Shown here: piece by piece, positions 1 through 14,103 of the stretch
Layout of the letters: each line of letters opens with the position of its first letter
How positions within the stretch are numbered: the stretch's first letter is position 1
From: Burhinus oedicnemus
Lineage: Eukaryota > Chordata > Aves > Charadriiformes > Burhinidae
Assembly: GCA_008921705.1 (NCBI GenBank)
Contig: VFFE01007605.1
Coordinates: 639,274 to 703,273 of the forward strand
DNA length: 64,000 bases
Direction of reading: 5' to 3'
The notes under the pieces: generated by a model
The model's database searches: none
What the model saw: only the letters and a program-made list of their open reading frames with translations
Told to the model about the DNA's origin: nothing
Translations under genes and position numbers: made by a program

Positions 1-35
1 AAACAAGCACAGATACCAAGAAAAAGTACTAATAC

Positions 36-121
36 CTTTCAGACCCAAAGTCTGTAACTGGAACAGTTTTCCCAGCTCAAAAGGTAAAACTCGTAACAGG
101 TTGTTATTTAAATGTAGTTCC
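36..121 (-). CDS. CNOT6: CNOT6 internal coding exon (leucine-rich repeats, residues 100-129)
   Basis: Read on the minus strand, this 86-nt exon begins after a pyrimidine-rich tract ending in ACAG (AG at 123-122) and stops before a GTATTAG donor (GT at 35-34). It supplies the last base of Arg100, codons 101-128, and the first base of Gly129. The peptide contains LHLNNNLLRVLP and FELGKLFQLQTLGLK, two leucine-rich-repeat units matching my recollection of vertebrate CNOT6. Leu/His (ELHL, not ELLL) and Lys (ELGK, not ELGR) point to CNOT6 rather than its paralogue CNOT6L. In the CCR4-NOT complex this repeat domain docks the CAF1 deadenylase (CNOT7/CNOT8). The next exon lies outside the window, so the gene is truncated at the left edge. 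Confidence 0.95.
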
Positions 122-3100
122 CTGTAGATAGAGCAAGAATCATATAGGGCTGAAAACAAACATGTGTCTTCAGCAGTATAGTACAAGAAGTTTAACAAAA
201 AAAGAAACAATATACTAGCAAACCACAATATTGAAAGACTCAAAGACTAAACAGCAATGGTTAGGGAAATCCTGCTGTACTCAAACATACACACATAGAC
301 AAAATATGTATCACACTGAAGTACAGAGGAAAGTAGCTGTTTGGTGAGTTCATCCTAAAAAGTAGAAATTTTGTAAACATTAGGAATAATTACTTTAATA
401 ACTACAAGTGATGAAGCAATAACAGCTCTGACAAACCGGACCATGAAACAGTTTGGCTATGATTAAAGGCCAAATAAAGGGAAATTATATCCCAGAAAAC
501 AAATAAACAAGAAATCCAGGACCAGGACAGTACAAATAGAGCTATAACATTACCACATAAGAATATTTTACAATAGTAATTTTCTGTTGTTTGTTTTCAT
601 AATTTCAGTGTTAAGACAAAATATATGCTTTTTAACTTACAAAAATAACATGCAGACAGCAACAGAATTCATGTCCTGAATTCTGATATCCCAATGAACT
701 GGGCAGAGAAAATTGAGTTCTTGGGAGCTTTTCACTTTCTTAAACACATTCCCATCTAAGCAGTGAAGACTTTCCTCACCATATTCAATATAAAGTTGCT
801 ACTTCAAAGTGTTTACAACTTGGTGCCTAGAGACTTGAAAAGTGCTTTGGGGCAACAAAAAAGGGAAAAAGAAAAAAAGAAGAAAAAAGAAAGGAAACCT
901 GGATGCCAAGAGTTACCTTAGCTCTTTTAGATTTCTACAAGACAGCATTTGAAGCAGAGAGACACAACTCTCCTTCCAGCCTTGGCATTTCAAAAGTAAA
1001 CTCTGCCTGGTCCTTCCCTAACAAGGACTTCCTGAGAAATTCTCTCCATTTCATGGCCTATTTAGAAACCTTGGTAAAAGCAAAGTGGCTTGTTTTAGGG
1101 ACACTCCGGGGTGTGTAATAGTGGAAGAAGATACAGGAGGGGACTTGCTTTTTCTTTCACTGGGTTATCTAAAAATGCCAAGTCATTGCTCAACTGACTG
1201 CCAGATTATAGCACACCTAGCCAACCGGGGATTTTGGTTTTTTCAATATAAAATCCCATAGACAAAAGCACATACTGTAGAGAGAAACTCAGAAGCCCAC
1301 TGTATCATTCTAGGGTTCCTAAGTATGAGCGAGGCACATGGGAGGCAGAAAAGAGGATGGAGGGGGTTAAAAAAAAAATAAACTAACATCTCCACTAGTT
1401 CTCAGCACTTCTATAGACATTTGAGATTTAAATGGCTATTTTGGGGGATAATATTCTATATGACATTATAAAGCTTCCAGTTTATTCTTTAGGAATCTAC
1501 TTTTTCCTGTAAGAGTTTTTCAAAGCATAGCTGAAGTCTGGAAAAAAAGTTATGCATGAATTACAAAAAAAACCCCAAAAAAACAAACAAAAAAACCCCC
1601 TAAATTCTTCTCGAGGAAAAACACCGAGCTGGAAGAATGGCACAGTAGTAGGTATCATTAGACTTTCTCCCTTGGATGAAAGAATTATTTTCTCTAATGA
1701 TCCTTGCCTCCGTGGAACCCGCCCCCTTCTATACAGCAAAGGGGATCACAGCAAATCCCACCAGTTCTTTCAAGCATATCAAGAGAATCTGTTTTACATC
1801 TGAGCTTTCCAAGATAACATGTTACAGTGTTTATTTTTTCTCCTCTTTCCGCAAAGATCAGAAGTCTTACCGCTCTGACACCTCTTTCTTCAAGTACCTG
1901 CAGTAAAAAAGGAGATGCAAGGAGCCTTAGGCAAACTTTGCCGTACAGACCAAACCCAGAGCTCCAGATGTGAGCACTGGAAGACCAGTTATCAAGTCTC
2001 AAGTGAGAGAGCACAAATGATTTCTGTGGCTCAGGATATTAGTAATGCCCAGTGTTGAACTACCGTTAGTTTGAGCAACTTCCCAAAAGCTATGGGAAGT
2101 GTCTGCAGTAAGCACCAGCCTGAAACATAAAACTAGCACAGCTGAGACCTACAGAGCACTATCACGTAGGATGCACTTAAGGGTTTTTCTTCACTTTCAC
2201 CCCAGTGAAAAGAAATCATGGATCAGCTGCAATTACTGAGGACAGAAAGTGTGCAGTGGATTAATGCACTAGCTTTTCACATCTAGAGATTTAGATTCAA
2301 GTGTTATGTTTAGGTCACAAACAGAAAACCAGTGTGGTCCTAGAACTTCACTACACATTTCACATTCACAGGATTTAGCCTTCTCTACTCAGAAGAAACT
2401 CAGGACTTGGAAAAGCTGAAACTTCACAGAATCAGCCTGAATAAATCGGGGAAAAGTGTTGGGAAGAAGGCATAATATCTTTTGACGCTACTGATGACTA
2501 CACAGGGCTAAGCTAACTCCATGTCATGAGTATTAAGTTTACAGCAGTATTATAAAAGGAAAAAGACTGATGAAAATAAAAGGATGCTAATGAAGTGCAA
2601 AGATGAATTTGAGAACATTCCAGTAAATTTAGGATTGCTAACTCACAGTACCTGAGGAGTAGATAAAGAAGGGAAGAAACCTGTTACTAATAACTGCTTT
2701 TAATTGAAATAGTCTGTTCTAAAGAAAGCTTTGTGTTACTACTTCACAGCTGAAAACAACCCTACAACATAATACAAAACAGAGCTGCCAATTATGCTCT
2801 AAAAGCAAGGTCCCTTTGCTCAGCCTCCAAGGTTGAGACTTTAACTGCTTTGGAATTTGAGCTTTTAGTACCAATTTAATCAGCTAGTTTAATCCTCCCC
2901 AACAGAGTGGACCTTTCTAAAGTAGAAGAAAATGCAATGACTAATATTTCTATGTGCAAACTTGCTTTGCTTCCAGTTTCATTAAAGCTGTGCTGGCAGT
3001 CCATTTCTCTATTGTCTTCTTCTTTACTTCCAATAACATTCTCCTTACTTTCAGACTCATTGTTTTCTGGATTTGAGAAAGCTGTCCATAATGTCTTCAA

Positions 3101-3949
3101 AATTAAAAGCAATGAAGGCAATTACTGGTAACTGTCTAATAAACCTAAGATAAGGCTCTTCCCTTTGGGTCAAGGGCAAAAGAACGTTGCCTGTAAATAT
3201 TTACTCTTACAGAAATCATTTATATATTTACAAAACAGTGTTGCAGCCTTGATTATAATCTAAATAGACATCGCTATTCATGTTTCACTTCCAAAACGAG
3301 GTATCATTCCATGCACATCTTAGCATTGTAAAATTGAGGGGAAAAAAGGTGCATTTAGAACATTTTTTTTTCTCCTCCTGTTTGCACATGAATGCAGTTA
3401 CACGATAGCAAAGGTGGGAAGGAGATTGTATTAGACAAGTTGCAATTGTTACAAAATAAACAGAATTCGTAATTATTCTTAACAATAGTTCTTAAGATGA
3501 ATAAAGAGGAAAAAATTGTAGTTAGCATGATTATGAATGTTTAATCTGACCTTTTTCCTACCCTACTATGTGTTAAGAGCCATTTTTTGTGTATCAGTAT
3601 TTCTTAGAGAAAAACACCATGTAAAGACTAGTAAAGAGTCTGGAAAGAGATGCACAAGAGAGGGAACCTGACTTTGAAAAATATAAAATGGGTGATTGCT
3701 ATCAAACTGCGCAGCTCTGAAGCTCATTCCATACTGTCATACATCAGAATAGGAGATCACAGAAAAGCCAGCATTGCTATAGCTGCACAGAATATACCAA
3801 GTATTCAGGGAGATAGATAAAAACAAGTGAGGAAAGGGGAATTTATTTATGCTTTTCATTTACTAGAACATAAAAATTATGCTGAAATTTAAATTGTTGC
3901 TACAAAGATAATAAGAGAACAATTTTAACTCCTGTTAGAATTTACATAC
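122..3949 (-). other. CNOT6 intron between the two leucine-rich-repeat exons
   Basis: This is a 3.8-kb GT-AG intron with donor GTATGT at 3949-3944 and acceptor ACAG ending at 122. It is AT-rich with A- and T-tracts, for example around 860-895 and 1565-1600. I recognise no exon, RNA gene or dated repeat in it. Short open frames here have no family resemblance. Confidence 0.85.
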
Positions 3950-4136
3950 CTGAGTGACACCATGTTTCCGAGCTCTGCTGGTAAACTGCGGATTTTATTA
4001 GAGGACAAGTCCAGATATACCAGATTGTGAAGCTTGGCAATGTCTGAAGGAATACGGGATAAGGAATTGTCACTGAGATGCAAAGCTGTCAAATGGGTCA
4101 GTGTCCACAATGACGAACTTAAGCTTCTCACTTTCC
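3950..4136 (-). CDS. CNOT6: CNOT6 internal coding exon (first leucine-rich repeats, residues 38-100)
   Basis: This 187-nt minus-strand exon lies between acceptor TTCCACAG (AG at 4138-4137) and donor GTATGT (from 3949). It completes Gly38, encodes residues 39-99, and gives two bases of Arg100. The peptide starts KVRSLSSSLW and continues with canonical LRR strands: LTALHLSDNSLSRIP, LVYLDLSSNKIRSLP and the start of the next. SDNSLSRIPSD and NKIRSLP fit CNOT6; as I recall, CNOT6L has NDNYLSRIPPD and NKLRSLP. The open frame extends upstream to a Met near 4191, but that part is intron and is not the protein start. The repeats bind the CAF1 partner nuclease and position the C-terminal exonuclease-endonuclease-phosphatase domain, which is outside the window, for poly(A) shortening in the cytoplasm. 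Confidence 0.97.
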
Positions 4137-6679
4137 CTGTGGAAGGAAGTACAAAAGAAAACAGAACATTTAAACTATATAGGTTTAGCAATAATTACAC
4201 ATTTTGTAAGTACGTATGGGGCAGGGAGTGGGGGCTCGAGGGAGAGTTTTGTTTGGGTTTTGTTCTGTTTTTTATTATTATTTCACTCAATGAAAATTCC
4301 ATTAATCACTGATTCTATAGATCAAAAAAAATTCGGCAACGCATAAGAGAATGTAAGGTGTTGCCAGGGATGCTTAGATTGTTTTTCTCCAATCCATGTC
4401 TCAGGTGTAAACATCTGTCTTTCTCAAGTTCCGTACAAAACAAGGCGTATTTACTAACTGACCATGAATTCAATAATTAACAGACCTGTAAGAAACATTT
4501 TTTTCAATTATAGTTTATGTTTGAGATTAAAGATGCTTCTTTGGTTTGCCCCTTATTTCTGTGCACTTATATCTTTCAAACCAAAAATCTTTATTCTATG
4601 GCATCAATCCAGCCAAGAACAGATAGAAGTACTATATTTAGGGTGACTAAAATGCTTAGTTGAGAATATGGATTTCCATCTGGCATTCAACTAAAAGCTG
4701 CATAAGCTATTGCCAGATATTTTAAAAAAATGTCATGATTTTTGTATAAACTGAAGGGTGGAAACATGAATTTGTGCGACAGAATCAAGATTTTTATATT
4801 GCCGCATGCAAGGAATGTGAGATATCATCAGAAGGTCTCAAAACATTTACTCTCTCCAAGATCTCCCCCCCCAGGAATGGCTCCTTTTTTATTTACAGAA
4901 GTCATCTCCCTGCACCAAAAGCATTAGAAGAAGAGTACCAACATGAGTTTGTCCAAGGCAAAAAGTTACTTGCGACAGCCTTTGAAAACCCACCATGATT
5001 CACCAATATTAAGAATAGTCTGGTTAATATTATACCAACATGTACACATTATAATTCCTTTCCTTAAATGATTTTCTTCAAAATAAAAGTAGTCATATTT
5101 AGTGCCTGGGGAAAACGACACTGAAACGTGTATCTGGCACTCAGTCCCTGGTAACAAAAGGTTTAATACAGGTATCCTTTTCAGTGAGCTGTAAGAAAGT
5201 GAGTGGCATAAAAAAGCCTGCAGTGAAAAAGCTCAGTGATCTAAATGAGAGCAGTTAAAACATTTGTGTCTTTCTGTATCAGATGACCAAGTATTTTGCA
5301 AGGAAAAGACAGTGTGAGCATTAACACAACAAAAACGTTGTCACATTTTATTTTGCAAGGCAAATGCATACAGTTCTTAAAGGACTCATGCTACTGTAAT
5401 GCTCATTAAGAAATCTTTTGAAAGGTTTTAAATACAAATCAATAGTTCTTTGCATTTTTAAAATTTAATTGACGCCTCTTCCTCCCCACCATGCAAACAG
5501 GTGACTGTGATCAAAGAAACCCTTGTAGCTGTAAGGATTTCCAATCAACATCACTGATCCATCCTCTTCACTACCTGCACCTCTCTTGGCTGGAATCAGT
5601 CTACAGTGAGATTACCAGGCATGAAAGCAAAGAGCCATCCCTTAATGCTTTTCCTTAGGCAGAGGCAGCAGATGTACAAGTGGACATCCAACCTAACGCT
5701 GATTCCTGAAGCAGCATTTAACTACACTTCTGCATCTGTAACCTTCAAGTAAAGAATGCTATTCACATGCTAAGGCACGTGGCACTTGAAGCAAGACACA
5801 GATTCAATGATATGGATGGAAAGACTCTTCACAATTCAAAGAACTCCATTTTATTCTTCCTTTCGTAATTTTTTCTATTGGATAGTCATTTAGAAACACC
5901 ACATAGCAACTTTTGCACTCCCTTAAAGAACCTCCATATCTAAGCAAAAGTTCAGCATAGCTTTACATCGTTACAAAATAATTTTTAAATTCTTAAAATA
6001 TTTGTTTGAATTTCCTTGTAAACACACTTTATGTAGCAAAATCAGAATTTACTCTACAAATCAAGAGAGACTGGTGTCCCACACCAGTTGGAATTCATGT
6101 TTATGAATTCTGAGCATTACCTTACTTTCAAGAAGAGATCCAAAAGTATCTCAAAGCTAGCACAGTTCTTGGAGGAACTTTTTCATCTTTTTTTTTTTTT
6201 TAAAAAAAATAAAATCTCAAGAACAGAGCAAAGATTTACAACTGCTTTTAAACTGAAAACTTCTGCTTCAATAGAAACTATACAGTCATACAACACTGTT
6301 GTTAAATCACTTAAAGCAAAAACAAGTCTATGTATCATCCCCAACTTCACCTTCTTCCCTTTGACAAATTAGATCTTGTATCCACGCTCTCACCCGCCCC
6401 ATCTTCTTAAAACACAGAGCTCGCATCCCTATCCTCACCTTCCCAACTTTCCTGCAGATTATGATTCCCCACCTGCCTCAACTCACCTCTCCTACAGCTC
6501 CCTACATTATCCCAACCCAACCTCTTCCCTTGACATACCCAAAGGCTGGCAAGCTGCTATGCTGGTGTGCCAGCTCACTTCAAGGTAGGTAACTCCACTC
6601 CAGACTTCTTGTCCAAGCCCATACTATGTAGGCTACTTGCAACAAGTTCATCACCCAGGACAATTCCTCAGTTTCTTAC
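4137..6679 (-). other. CNOT6 intron following the start-codon exon
   Basis: This is a 2.5-kb GT-AG intron with donor GTAAGA at 6679-6674 and acceptor ACAG ending at 4137. A T-tract joined to an A-tract lies near 6188-6210. A pyrimidine-rich, proline-coding stretch lies at about 6380-6540 on the plus strand. I see no exon or recognisable repeat family. Confidence 0.85.
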
Positions 6680-6793
6680 CACTTATTTCCAACTCTGCCC
6701 AGTGTGATTTCTTTCCGTTGGCTGCTTCCTCTGAGGACATAATTGTGTACATCCTCCGTGGATCAGGTGGATCGTACTTTTCCTTGGGCATTC
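6680..6793 (-). CDS. CNOT6: CNOT6 start-codon exon (residues 1-38)
   Basis: This minus-strand exon starts two bases before the initiator ATG (6791-6789). It follows the acceptor tract TCTTTTTTGTCTCAACAG, whose AG is at 6795-6794. It ends at a GTAAGA donor after the first base of Gly38. The coded N-terminus begins MPKEKYDPPDPRRM, continues YTIMSSEEAANGKK, and ends with SHWAELEIS. This is the near-invariant N-terminus of animal CCR4a/b. Met14 (Ile in CNOT6L, as I recall) and the downstream repeats favour CNOT6. The start is secure because the family begins with MPKEKY and the exon opens just upstream. Any 5' untranslated exon must therefore be separate, most simply at the CpG island near 20.6 kb. 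The product is a catalytic poly(A)-specific 3' exonuclease subunit of CCR4-NOT, but only its N-terminus is encoded here. Confidence 0.97.
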
Positions 6794-9700
6794 CTGTTGA
6801 GACAAAAAAGACGAATAATTAATTAAGATATTATATCCTGAGAATTCTTTAAAAGGTAATTTCCATTTCAGTTAAATTTCATACTGGACGTTCGCTCCAA
6901 ATACTTTTCAAAACTTCAGATAAAGATAACCTGTGCCCATTTACAAACTTCACCGAGTGAGAAAGACTGCTGTAAAATAGAAGAACACAGATTCCTGATG
7001 CTCCTAGAATGGCAGACGGCAGCATAACCCCCTGCCCGGTAATACAAAAATCTGTAAACCAACATAAACACTGTGTCCTGCCACCTTTCGCAAATATGTC
7101 ACTGTGTCCTTCAAATCAATCCATCTTACTGCAGGCTCTTGATTCTTTAACAATGAAACTTCAAAAAGCAGTGATCACCACCACTGGATTCTCCCTCATA
7201 CAAACTATCAAGAAAACATTTGCTAATAACCTTGACTATCCACCAGTTCCAGGTTTACTGCAATTCTCAACTCTTCACACAATTCAGCATCCAAGAAGAG
7301 AATTAAGGTTTCAAAAAGATCCTCAATTCTTTAAGTCTGCAAAACTATAGCTTTTAATCCAGCCCTCATCCTACTCTTCTCAATCTGAAAATATTGCACC
7401 TGAGGTAGACATTTCTATCACTTTCTTCAGCCAGGTGTTTAACACTGAAATTCAAGTCCATTTCTCTCACTCTCAGGTCACTCCTGATAACTTTACAAGA
7501 GACGTTTTCTAATTTCTTATCTCTTTTTACCATACCCAAGAGAAGTAGCAAAAATTTATCTCCAAAAAAACTTCCTTCCTCTCAAAAAAAACCCCTAATT
7601 CCAGCTCTCCTGTACATCAACATACTTCTACTGTTTCACTGCAGAGGAGGGGGAAAAAAAGGCATTCCTGGCTCCATACTAAAGCCCTGTGCCATCACCC
7701 TCCCTGTACCATGAGCTAGCTCTCCTCTGTCCCAAGAGAAATACATCTCGGTTTTAGTCAGTTTAAGAGGAAAACCAGCCTACATAGACTTTAAATAAAT
7801 AAATCAATCAATACTATATTCATTTACAAATTAGCTCTGTGTTTTCAAGTTACACAGGACTTCCAATATAAATTGCATTTATCACAAATAAGAGTAATGC
7901 TTTTGCATTGCCCTACGTGTATCTAAGACCTTTTACAGCCAAGATTTCACCACCTTCAGCTGCCACATCCAAAATACATACAGAAAGGCACAAGCAACAA
8001 GCTATAAAATTATTTATATGAAATAGAGAAATTAAACAATTCTGGCTCAAATCACATTTACAAACACATTACAAGCAATATCAGGCAATTATTAAGTAAA
8101 ATACAATACAGCAATATTATAACATCACCCAAAAACACTCACTAAAGAAGCAGCTATACTGGTCAAAATCTTGAGCACACCTACCTATCAGGTCTTCTAA
8201 GGTTTTCTAATTTTTTCATATCCTAGACAAAGTGAATATATCAAAAAAGTTTTGTAATTATATAAGGAATAAACATAGAATTACTGGCCGTAAATTAGAC
8301 TATCATTCAGATTTATTATCTGTTTATTGAATTTACTGGAAAATGTTTAGTCTACATGTTAAAAAAAACCAAAAAACAAAAAAACAGAACATAACCCCCC
8401 AAAAAACTTTCAGTTAATTATGCACCTTAACTAAAATAAAGCTTTTAGGCACCACACGCTTACTTCAAGACAACAGCTGTTTTATTAATTCACACTCCTC
8501 CTTCCCTTTCCCACTCCTACTACTGGTCAAAAACAGATTTCTGCAGTGAAAAGAAATTCCCCTTTAAAAAGTGAATTGTGGGTAAAAGGATGAGATTATA
8601 AATAGCAGCTGGGTGGAGCTCCTTGAAGAATGAAGGCACTTGAGTACCCAGGGTACTGGAATCACCAAGTGTAACACTTTCTTCTTCAAACTAAGCTAAT
8701 TAAAGGAGATAAGACTGGATTAATACCACCGGAAAGGTAAAAGCGTAACTTCTTCCTGCAATAACTATGCAACTAGTGCAACAATATATGGCAAAGTAAT
8801 GTACAGAGTATCTCTTCTGAAATTGCTATATATAATTATATATAATTCACGAAGACCGATGCCACGTAAGAATGCTCCAGTTTGTCAGGAAACATTTATC
8901 TTCCTTGGTCATTTGATGCTTTCTCTTCCTGCAGCTCCCTGAATTAATAAATATGTTCCAGTTTTTCTAGAAATGAAGCAGGTATACTAGAGACAGAAAT
9001 CTCATTCAGCACAGAGACACCAATGTTCCCCAGAGCACATTCAATCACACGCACTAATTAACAGCCTTGCTGGTACCAGCAGCATATCGCTCCTCACTAC
9101 CAGAAGAGGATGACATACTTTTTTAGTGGGTTTTGTTCATGTGTGTCACAACAATTAAGAGATTTAAGAATTTGAGGTTTTAACACTGGATCCTGGTGAC
9201 CCCATGCTGCCGGTCCATCCATGGCACTACCCTCCCTCTCATTAAAGCTCTCGCTCTTGATGGTTTTTCCCTTTCTCACTGCTGCACTTCACAGTGGATG
9301 ATTCTCTGCTGTTTAGGATTACCAGGAGCAAAAAAAGCAGCAAATGCTCTTAGGCCTCCTAGCTGAAGGAGCTGCTGCTGGCTGACAGCATCACTGACAT
9401 CGGAACCAGAACACCAAGCACACCGTCACACCAAGCATTAGCGCATCTTTATCCATCACGGAGAGCTCAACATTCCTTACGACCTGACAGCAAGGCTGAA
9501 TTTGGCTCGTGTTTCATAGGACATCATCAAACACCAGTGAGATACCTGGAATTGCATTTCAGAATTTCACAGCACAAAGTAGTTCCATAAAATCAGTCTC
9601 TTTTACAAATCATTGTCTCTCCTCCTTTCTCCATCTCCCCGAATCCTAATTTAGAGCCTGCTGAGCTGCCACAGTTAACTGTAAAAGCTGAGGTAAACGT

Positions 9701-12700
9701 CAGGTTAAGTGATACCGCTTTCTCAGACTAAAGCAATTTTAAGTAAGAGCCGTAAAATGACGTTGAACAACCTTAAAGCCATTGATAACTGCAGCTTTAA
9801 ACTATCATGACTATCATTTCCAAAAGAGCTTAAACCACCTGTAATTTTCAGGTACGCCACCACACATGGTGGAAAGCACCGCTGACCATTAGGCTGTTAC
9901 CACATGCAGCAAAGTAGTTTGTCAAGGACAAAATCTTTATAAACAAAGATATGATGTGGATGCCTGGAACACACCCCAGACTATATAAATTTAATGAAGA
10001 GGACATTTAAATATGTTTGAATGCAAATGAAACTGTTTATTATCTTGTACCAGGTTGCTAAAATTGTTATTAAAATAGTTGTAAAAACAGAGGAGCTTGA
10101 GAGTTCAAGAGGAGCGTGGCTGTCCATTCCCACCCCAAGGCACTTAGTCCCAACACAGAATTAACACCTCTTATCCCAAAGAAACCGAGCTAAACCAGGC
10201 TGATGAGGTCAACAGTGCGAAGGGTCTGACACAGGGAATTAGATCTTGAGACTTAAGCGTAGACAGGGTTTTAAGCCCATGTTTGCAGAGGCACCGAGGG
10301 GAAGGACAGGGCAAGGGAGAGCAGTGGCACACAAGCCCCTTCAGGTGCAGGGTGAGGATGATGAGGATCAGAAAGAGAAGAAGAAAAAACCTGAAGGTTG
10401 TAAAGTCAGGAGAGGGCAACCTGTTAGAGGAGCTGACAAAACTGCCTCATACAGCAGGTAGATGATGAAGCGCTGACTCCGGCTTCACTCAGGAACAGAC
10501 CACTGGAGACAAAGCCAAATGCTCCCAGGTTGAGGTGCACCTGGACCGATTGCTGCCTGTCTCTCCAGATTAAAGCAATGAGTGCAGCCAGGTGATGAAC
10601 CCAGGCTAGGTGGTGTTTCAGAGAACTGTCCTGGACAAGGGATGGTGTGATTACCAGCAGCCCTGCAAAACAGCTGCTGCTCCGCTCCTGAGGAGCACTT
10701 ATAGCCCACCAACTCAGGGGATAGATCAGGAGGAGTTGGTGTTCTAGAAGAAAAGGAGCTGCCTGAAGGTCAAGCTGTTCTAGCTACACTGCCAGCTGTA
10801 GAAGACTGAAAAGAGTTCAGACCATTGCCCAACAAGACTTTTGAAACGGTAAGCCTCCTAGGCTATGCGTGTAAGGTGGAAGCTAAGCTATAAGGTAATT
10901 AATGTTCTAGATGGCTATGTAAATTACCAATAAATAATGCCTCTGAAATGAGAGATGATGGTCTGGGGAGACAGCTTTGAGTGGCAGGGCAGGAAAGACA
11001 GTGACTTTTTTTCCTGTCCTTCTCTTCTGCCATTTTTATGAAATTAGAAGATAGTGTGGAGAACAATTTAATAAAATAGGTAGGTGAGCCATGTTCTTGA
11101 GAGTAAGCAGTAAGTTGTAGGTGTTTTTTTCTTAAAAAAACCAAACCACCAACAGAAAATACAGCAGTTCTTCATTTCCTGAAATGCTTTCTATAATACC
11201 ACTGATAAATTAACTCTACTTCAAAACTAAATACATTAGACAACTCCTGTAGGCCAAGCTTACCATCAATCCCTTATAGCATTAATTTTAACATAAACAT
11301 AGATACCAAGTTTGCTCTAAAAACGCTCCTAGAAACATCAGCTTCTTCCATATCAAAATTTAAAATAGGCAAGGAAAACTTGAATTCTAAAACTTCACAG
11401 AAAACAAGGAACAAGTGAGACCGGCATGGATTAGTGTTCAGATACAACTCTAGCTGATCTGATCAATCACTCTGAAATAACTGTTCTAATACTTACTAAG
11501 CAGCATCTACAAATCCCATTTACAAATACTTAAAAATATCTCCAGATAGCTTTGCTGAAGCATTACAGCTCCCCTTCTGAAACTTCTTGACACATGTCGA
11601 TGGCTTCTTTACTCCCCTCCCACTCCCCCACTTGATATTACTTATCACTAATCAAGCTGATGTAGATAAGAAGATAGCCAGGAGGGGGAAGCAAACAAAG
11701 TAGCACCACACCTGATCAAGTGCAGAATTACTCAAACTTCTTGCTACTTTAATTAAAAACAGTGAATAAACTATACAAATCTAGATCTAACAAAGTTAAA
11801 AGTAACAAGATAATTTAAGTAATTTTCCATTTATTGATGCAGTACAGTACTACTTGCCAAATAAATGACTTTTGGACTGCTGAAAAACAGCAGGACAGAA
11901 TGCAGTCTACAGTATTTCCTATTAATTATAAACCATTAAGTCGCTCAAAGATTTCATAAGAAAATGATAGCGCATATGGGAGAATTCTTTCTTTCTCCAA
12001 ACCCTAATACTGGAAGCTCATCCCAGACCATTCATTTGTAACCTTGTGCCGTTAACCTTGAAACTCTCTTCCATGCAATCCAAAGTTCCATTTGAAAATG
12101 GGTTCCAATGGCTTTCCCCATAAATACAAGTGTTTCTTAAATGGAGTGGTATGTCCTGAATTCAAAGTTAATTTAGGAACCTCCCCCCACCCCGCCACTT
12201 GCACTGTGGTTTTACAACACATGAAGCAGAACTAAGCTGGTCCTGCTGCAGTTCCTTCCTCCCCAGGACCCTGTATTTCCACTTCAGTCTTGCACCAGCA
12301 CTGACCTTTTTCTGGTAATAAAAGGAGATGGTAAAGAAAACTAAACTGCCCAAAAGCTAAAGAGGGGGAGGAAAAAATAAACAAATTTGAGGAAGCCTAG
12401 TTTCCTGTATTATTATTCCTGTGTAGCAGTAATGTATGTGTGAATTTGCAGCACAGCTGTTTACGGGATTGGAATCAGGACAACAACATAATTGTCCCTC
12501 TGGCCACACCTACCCGAAATCTCCTCTCACACAGCAGGAAGCAAAATGTTGTTTCTCACTGCCCTTACGCATGCATCAGTTAAATAGTAACACTGAACAA
12601 AGCCTGAAATCCTAACTGAAGGCAAAGTACGCTGCTTTTTAGATAACTTAAAGCTGTAGCAGTTCTAGCAATGTATAGGCTAACCAGAAATGTTAACCTG

Positions 12701-14089
12701 TATTTAAAGGGTTAACCTCTAGTGTTGAGCTTTATTAGAATGAACAGAAATTACTGCTGTAAGCTCCAAACAGTGACTCTCTTCAAAGAGAGCAGGAGTA
12801 CATCTAAAAGGTAACTACTATGCTTTGGAAAAAAAAAAATCTTTAATTTCAGTGTTGTATTTCAGTTTTTATTATAAAACCTATGATTTGCTTGTTCCCA
12901 CTCAAAGACCCACTACCTATTCTTGAAACAAGTGCTTTTCCAAAATGAATCAAGTTTACTGCTTTCACCTTCCTGTCACCAGTGGCACTTCACTCAGCAA
13001 GTTATGAATTTCTATGGGAATTTAATTACATTTCAGCTTAAAGTACAGGCAAACGAAGCAACAGCCCTGCGTAAAGGGACACTGGGTGGGATGACAAGGT
13101 GCAACAGCTCTCTCTGCACGGGAAAAGCAACAGAAGCTTCAGCAGGCTTATGATAAAGGTCAGTCCCTACAGAATTTACACACTTGATGAGTCAATGACT
13201 GTATTTATCCTCAGTCTACAGCACGCACAGGCAACAAACTAGATATTGATCTTAATACTGAAAGAGGATGGAAAAAATATTCATAGGCAAGAAACCAGAA
13301 TGAGGAAAGGAAGCAAGTACCCAACGCATCCCAGCTGACCCTCAAGTGTCATGTGAAGTAAATTTAATGTACTTCAGCTAAACTCTTATTTAGAATTATC
13401 TGGGACACCACCCCCCCAAGACATAAAGTACAGAATGAAATGGTTTTTCTGTATGCCTGATACTGTTCCTACAAAGCTTTCTGAATTTCATGTCAGCCTT
13501 ATTTCTATCAATCTCATATTCAGAACACATTAGACTGAAACTTTGGGGTTTTTTTTTAAAAATAAATCTTAACATACACCTACAGTTTTGGATTTCCCAA
13601 CTACTAGCAGGTATACACCATAATATGGAAGAATATGTGCATCCTGCTATGAAATATAGCTTCTGGTTATATTTTGTTACAATACACAAATGTGCAAGTA
13701 GATAAACCAAAGTTCAGAAATGCAGGTGTAAGATACCACCTGAAAGAAAAAGATTGAAAGATTTAAAGCTGCTTCAAATTAGAAGAATCCAAACTAAAGC
13801 ATCTTAGAACTAAAATTACAAATATTTTGATGCTGAATAAAGAGAAGTTTGAGGACTTGCCTATCTATTGAAATACAACCTTACATTTAACTTTGTAGGA
13901 GTGAACAAGATTGCTCTATTGAAATATACACAAAGAAAACATCAGTGTTGCAAGAAAACACGTTTATTTTTTTTTTCCTACTAGTATGCTACTTTTAGGT
14001 AAATATCAAGTCTGTTGTGTAAACACCTATTATTTGTTGACTAGTGCAAACACTCTTAGCATTTTATTTTAAAAAGCCAGTTCAAGTAA

Positions 14090-14103
14090 TTTTTTTTTTT
14101 TTT
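14090..14103. repeat. T14 homopolymer
   Basis: This is an uninterrupted run of 14 T, followed by ACAGTAAG on the plus strand. It mimics a splice acceptor there, but the host gene is on the other strand. Confidence 0.9.

Noticed and set aside
4137..4191. The Met at 4191 as the start of a leucine-rich-repeat protein.
   Set aside because: The bases between 4137 and 4191 are the intron's acceptor region. The true start is in the exon at 6680-6793.
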